Positions 22,748-24,410 of a stretch of DNA of 24,410 bases are shown here, in pieces. Origin of the DNA: W0P28-013 sp963621145 (lineage in GTDB: Bacteria; Bacteroidota; Bacteroidia; Bacteroidales; Paludibacteraceae); assembly GCA_963621145.1 (NCBI GenBank), contig CAVFDI010000025.1, positions 1 to 24,410 on the forward strand. Reading direction: 5' to 3'. The notes under the pieces are model-generated. The model was not told where the DNA came from, ran no database searches, and saw only the letters and a list, made by a program, of their open reading frames with translations. Positions within the stretch are counted from its first letter, which is position 1. Each line of letters begins with the position of its first letter. The position numbers and the translations under genes were made by a program.

Positions 22748-23626
22748 ATGTTACTTTCAATGACTGGCTACGGCAAGGCTTCTTGCGAATATGCCAACAG
22801 AAAAATCACCGTCGAGGTGAAATCGCTCAACAGCAAACAGATGGACATAAACACGCGCATTGCGGCAGTCTATCGCGATAAGGAACTAGAAATCAGAAAC
22901 TTAGTGGCGCAACAATTGGAGCGCGGCAAGGTTGATTTCACGCTCACCGTCGAGGAAAAAGGCGCGTCTGGCACGCTCATCAACCAAGCCGTGGTGGCAA
23001 ATTACTATCAACAACTGCAGCAAGTGGCTGATAATCTGCACATTGCGATGCCTGAAAACATCCTCGACACCATAATGAAACTGCCCGATGCGCTGAAAAC
23101 CGACAACGTCACCACTAGCGACGACGAGTGGCAAGCCGTGCAGAAAGTTGTGTTGGCGGCTTTGGAGCAACTCACCGCATTTCGCACGCAAGAGGGGCGC
23201 GCGTTGCAGCAGATGTTCGACAAAAAACTGGAGCGCATCGGTGCGCTGCTGGCCGAAGTGGAGCCGTTCGAGAAGGGCAGAGTGCAGAAAATTCGCGACA
23301 ACATCGAAAAATCGCTGCAAGAACTCTCGGCCGACAAAAAAATAGACATCGACCGCAACCGTTTCGAGCAGGAGATGATTTTCTACATCGAGAAACTCGA
23401 CGTAAACGAGGAAAAAGTGCGACTGCGCAACCATCTGAAATACTTTGCCGAGACCATGCAGACGGAACACGCCGCTGGCAAAAAACTCGGTTTCATCGCT
23501 CAAGAAATGGGGCGCGAAATAAACACACTCGGCTCCAAATCGAACCAAAGCGAAATGCAAATAATCGTCGTGAAAATGAAAGACGAATTGGAGCAAATAA
23601 AAGAACAAGTGCTTAATGTTTTGTAA
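22748..23626 (+). CDS. yicC: YicC/YloC-family endoribonuclease
   Basis: 292 aa, the usual YicC size. The N-terminal domain starts MLLSMTGYGKA and contains EVKSLNSKQMDINTRI and the RGKVDFTLTVE strand. The C-terminal DUF1732 region has LSADKKIDIDRNRFEQEMIFYIEKLDVNEEKVRLRNHLKYF and the closing GKKLGFIAQEMGREINTLGSKSNQSEMQ, all hallmarks. E. coli YicC is an endoribonuclease acting in small-RNA turnover; the same activity is inferred here. The next gene, gmk, starts 11 bases after the stop, the common yicC-gmk pairing. Confidence 0.94.
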   Translation: MLLSMTGYGKASCEYANRKITVEVKSLNSKQMDINTRIAAVYRDKELEIRNLVAQQLERGKVDFTLTVEEKGASGTLINQAVVANYYQQLQQVADNLHIAMPENILDTIMKLPDALKTDNVTTSDDEWQAVQKVVLAALEQLTAFRTQEGRALQQMFDKKLERIGALLAEVEPFEKGRVQKIRDNIEKSLQELSADKKIDIDRNRFEQEMIFYIEKLDVNEEKVRLRNHLKYFAETMQTEHAAGKKLGFIAQEMGREINTLGSKSNQSEMQIIVVKMKDELEQIKEQVLNVL

Positions 23627-23637
23627 ATCAAGCGATT

Positions 23638-24207
23638 ATGCAAGGTAAAATCGTAATTTTTTGTGCGCCTTCGGGCAGCGGCAAAAGCACTTTGGTGCAT
23701 TATCTGATAGAAAATTGTCAGCAGAAATTTGCATTTTCGATTTCGGCCACAAGTCGCAAACCGCGCGGCAAAGAGCAAGATGGCGTGGATTATTACTTCA
23801 TTTCGAGCGACGAATTTCGCAAAAAAATTGCCGAAAATGCTTTTGTAGAGTACGAAGAAGTTTATACCGACTGTTTCTACGGCACTTTGCGCAGCGAGGT
23901 CGATACCAAACTCGCCACAGGTGCCACCATGCTTTTCGATGTAGATGTGAAGGGCGGATTGAGCATCAAACGGCAGTATGGCGAGCAGGCGCTGGCCATT
24001 TTTGTGCAGCCGCCATCGATCGACGAACTGCGCCACCGACTGCAACTACGCGCCACCGATTCGCCCGAAATGATAGAACAGCGCATTGACAAAGCCGCTT
24101 GGGAATTGCAGTTCGCCCCACAATTCGACAAAATAGTGGTGAACGACAACCTCGACGATGCCAAGGCGCAAGTTCTGAAAATTGTATCTGAATTTATTAA
24201 AAGGTAG
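23638..24207 (+). CDS. gmk: Guanylate kinase
   Basis: 189 aa, the usual length. It phosphorylates GMP to GDP with ATP. Seen: P-loop APSGSGKST (about residues 9-17), the GMP-binding SATSRKPRGKEQDGVDYYF, EYEEVYTDCFYGT, and LFDVDVKGGLSIK. The C-terminus has ERQ-like RIDKAAWELQFAPQFDKIVVNDNLDDAKAQV. The last Arg codon and the TAG stop (24202-24207) coincide with the first bases of a MITE-like terminal repeat beginning at about 24203, so the present stop comes from that element. Co-transcribed with yicC. Confidence 0.95.
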   Translation: MQGKIVIFCAPSGSGKSTLVHYLIENCQQKFAFSISATSRKPRGKEQDGVDYYFISSDEFRKKIAENAFVEYEEVYTDCFYGTLRSEVDTKLATGATMLFDVDVKGGLSIKRQYGEQALAIFVQPPSIDELRHRLQLRATDSPEMIEQRIDKAAWELQFAPQFDKIVVNDNLDDAKAQVLKIVSEFIKR

Positions 24208-24410
24208 ATTCTAAAAATTCTTCGCTTTTATTTCTTTCTTTGGTAAGTTACTAGATGTTTTTGCGGTTTTCATCGCTTTTTGCGAATTTTTGTTTCTAAT
24301 CGGCATCATTTTCGTCTTTTTTCAGTCACAGGCCCCCCTGCTCCTTCGAAAATTTTTCAAATCTGCTCGATTATAATTCAAAAATTCTTGCAAAGATAAT
24401 TTTTAGAACC
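24203..24410 (-). mobile_element. MITE-like element, copy 2, inverted and cut by the window end
   Basis: The reverse complement aligns with 6843-7120. One terminus is GGTAGATTCTAAAAATT at 24203-24219; the other is seen as AATTTTTAGAACC at 24398-24410, just short of the expected final TACC. Shared blocks include CGCTTTTAT, GCGAATTTTTGTTTCTAATC, TTTTTTCAGT and CAAATCTGCTCGATTATAA. Roughly 65 bp present in the middle of copy 1 are absent here and replaced by a C-rich stretch (GGCCCCCCTG). No ORF is evident. It directly follows, and provides, the gmk stop. Confidence 0.75.

Overview
The window reads as chromosomal DNA of an uncultured Bacteroidota bacterium, most likely order Bacteroidales. Evidence: many genes are preceded by the phylum's own promoter (-33 TTTG, about 20 bases, -7 TAnnTTTG, usually TATCTTTG or TACCTTTG); Shine-Dalgarno sites are poor; the proteins include Bacteroidota-typical families (DUF2027-Smr, DUF4954, FISUMP lipoprotein, KorAB with fused gamma-alpha subunit). 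Genus is not resolved. All calls rest on reading motifs, without database searches.

Layout. 43-5449 is a minus-strand block: ettA (ABC-F translation factor), korA, korB (2-oxoacid:ferredoxin oxidoreductase) and a CAP-domain protein cut short near the window edge. A divergent promoter region (about 5450-5601) leads to a plus-strand FISUMP lipoprotein. 6517-7973 is a small accessory islet between tRNA genes: three identical tRNA-Lys(TTT) in perfect 106-bp tandem, a terminator, a 280-bp MITE-like element, a hicAB toxin-antitoxin module (minus) and tRNA-Gln(CTG). 8074-13903 holds plus-strand DUF2027-Smr, hisS, DUF4954 and recF; 14135-15920 aspC-type aminotransferase and nadD; 16062-18418 glyS and upp. 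A small lipoprotein converges on upp and diverges from an AddA/RecB-like UvrD helicase whose C-terminus is hidden by an 812-base N gap. The window ends with yicC and gmk.

The genes are mainly housekeeping: translation (hisS, glyS, ettA, tRNAs), nucleotide and NAD metabolism (upp, gmk, nadD), recombination (recF, the helicase) and reductive carbon metabolism (korAB).

The unusual content is between the genes. First, a second copy of the MITE-like element lies inverted at 24203-24410; it supplies the gmk stop codon and the window ends a few bases before its other terminus. Second, many spacers carry degenerate tandem arrays of 7-9 bp units resembling cyanobacterial STRR heptamers, often beside one of two short palindrome families. 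One array has become the C-terminal codons of recF. No previously unknown multi-gene system is evident; the element and the heptad-palindrome repeats are the best candidates for something undescribed.
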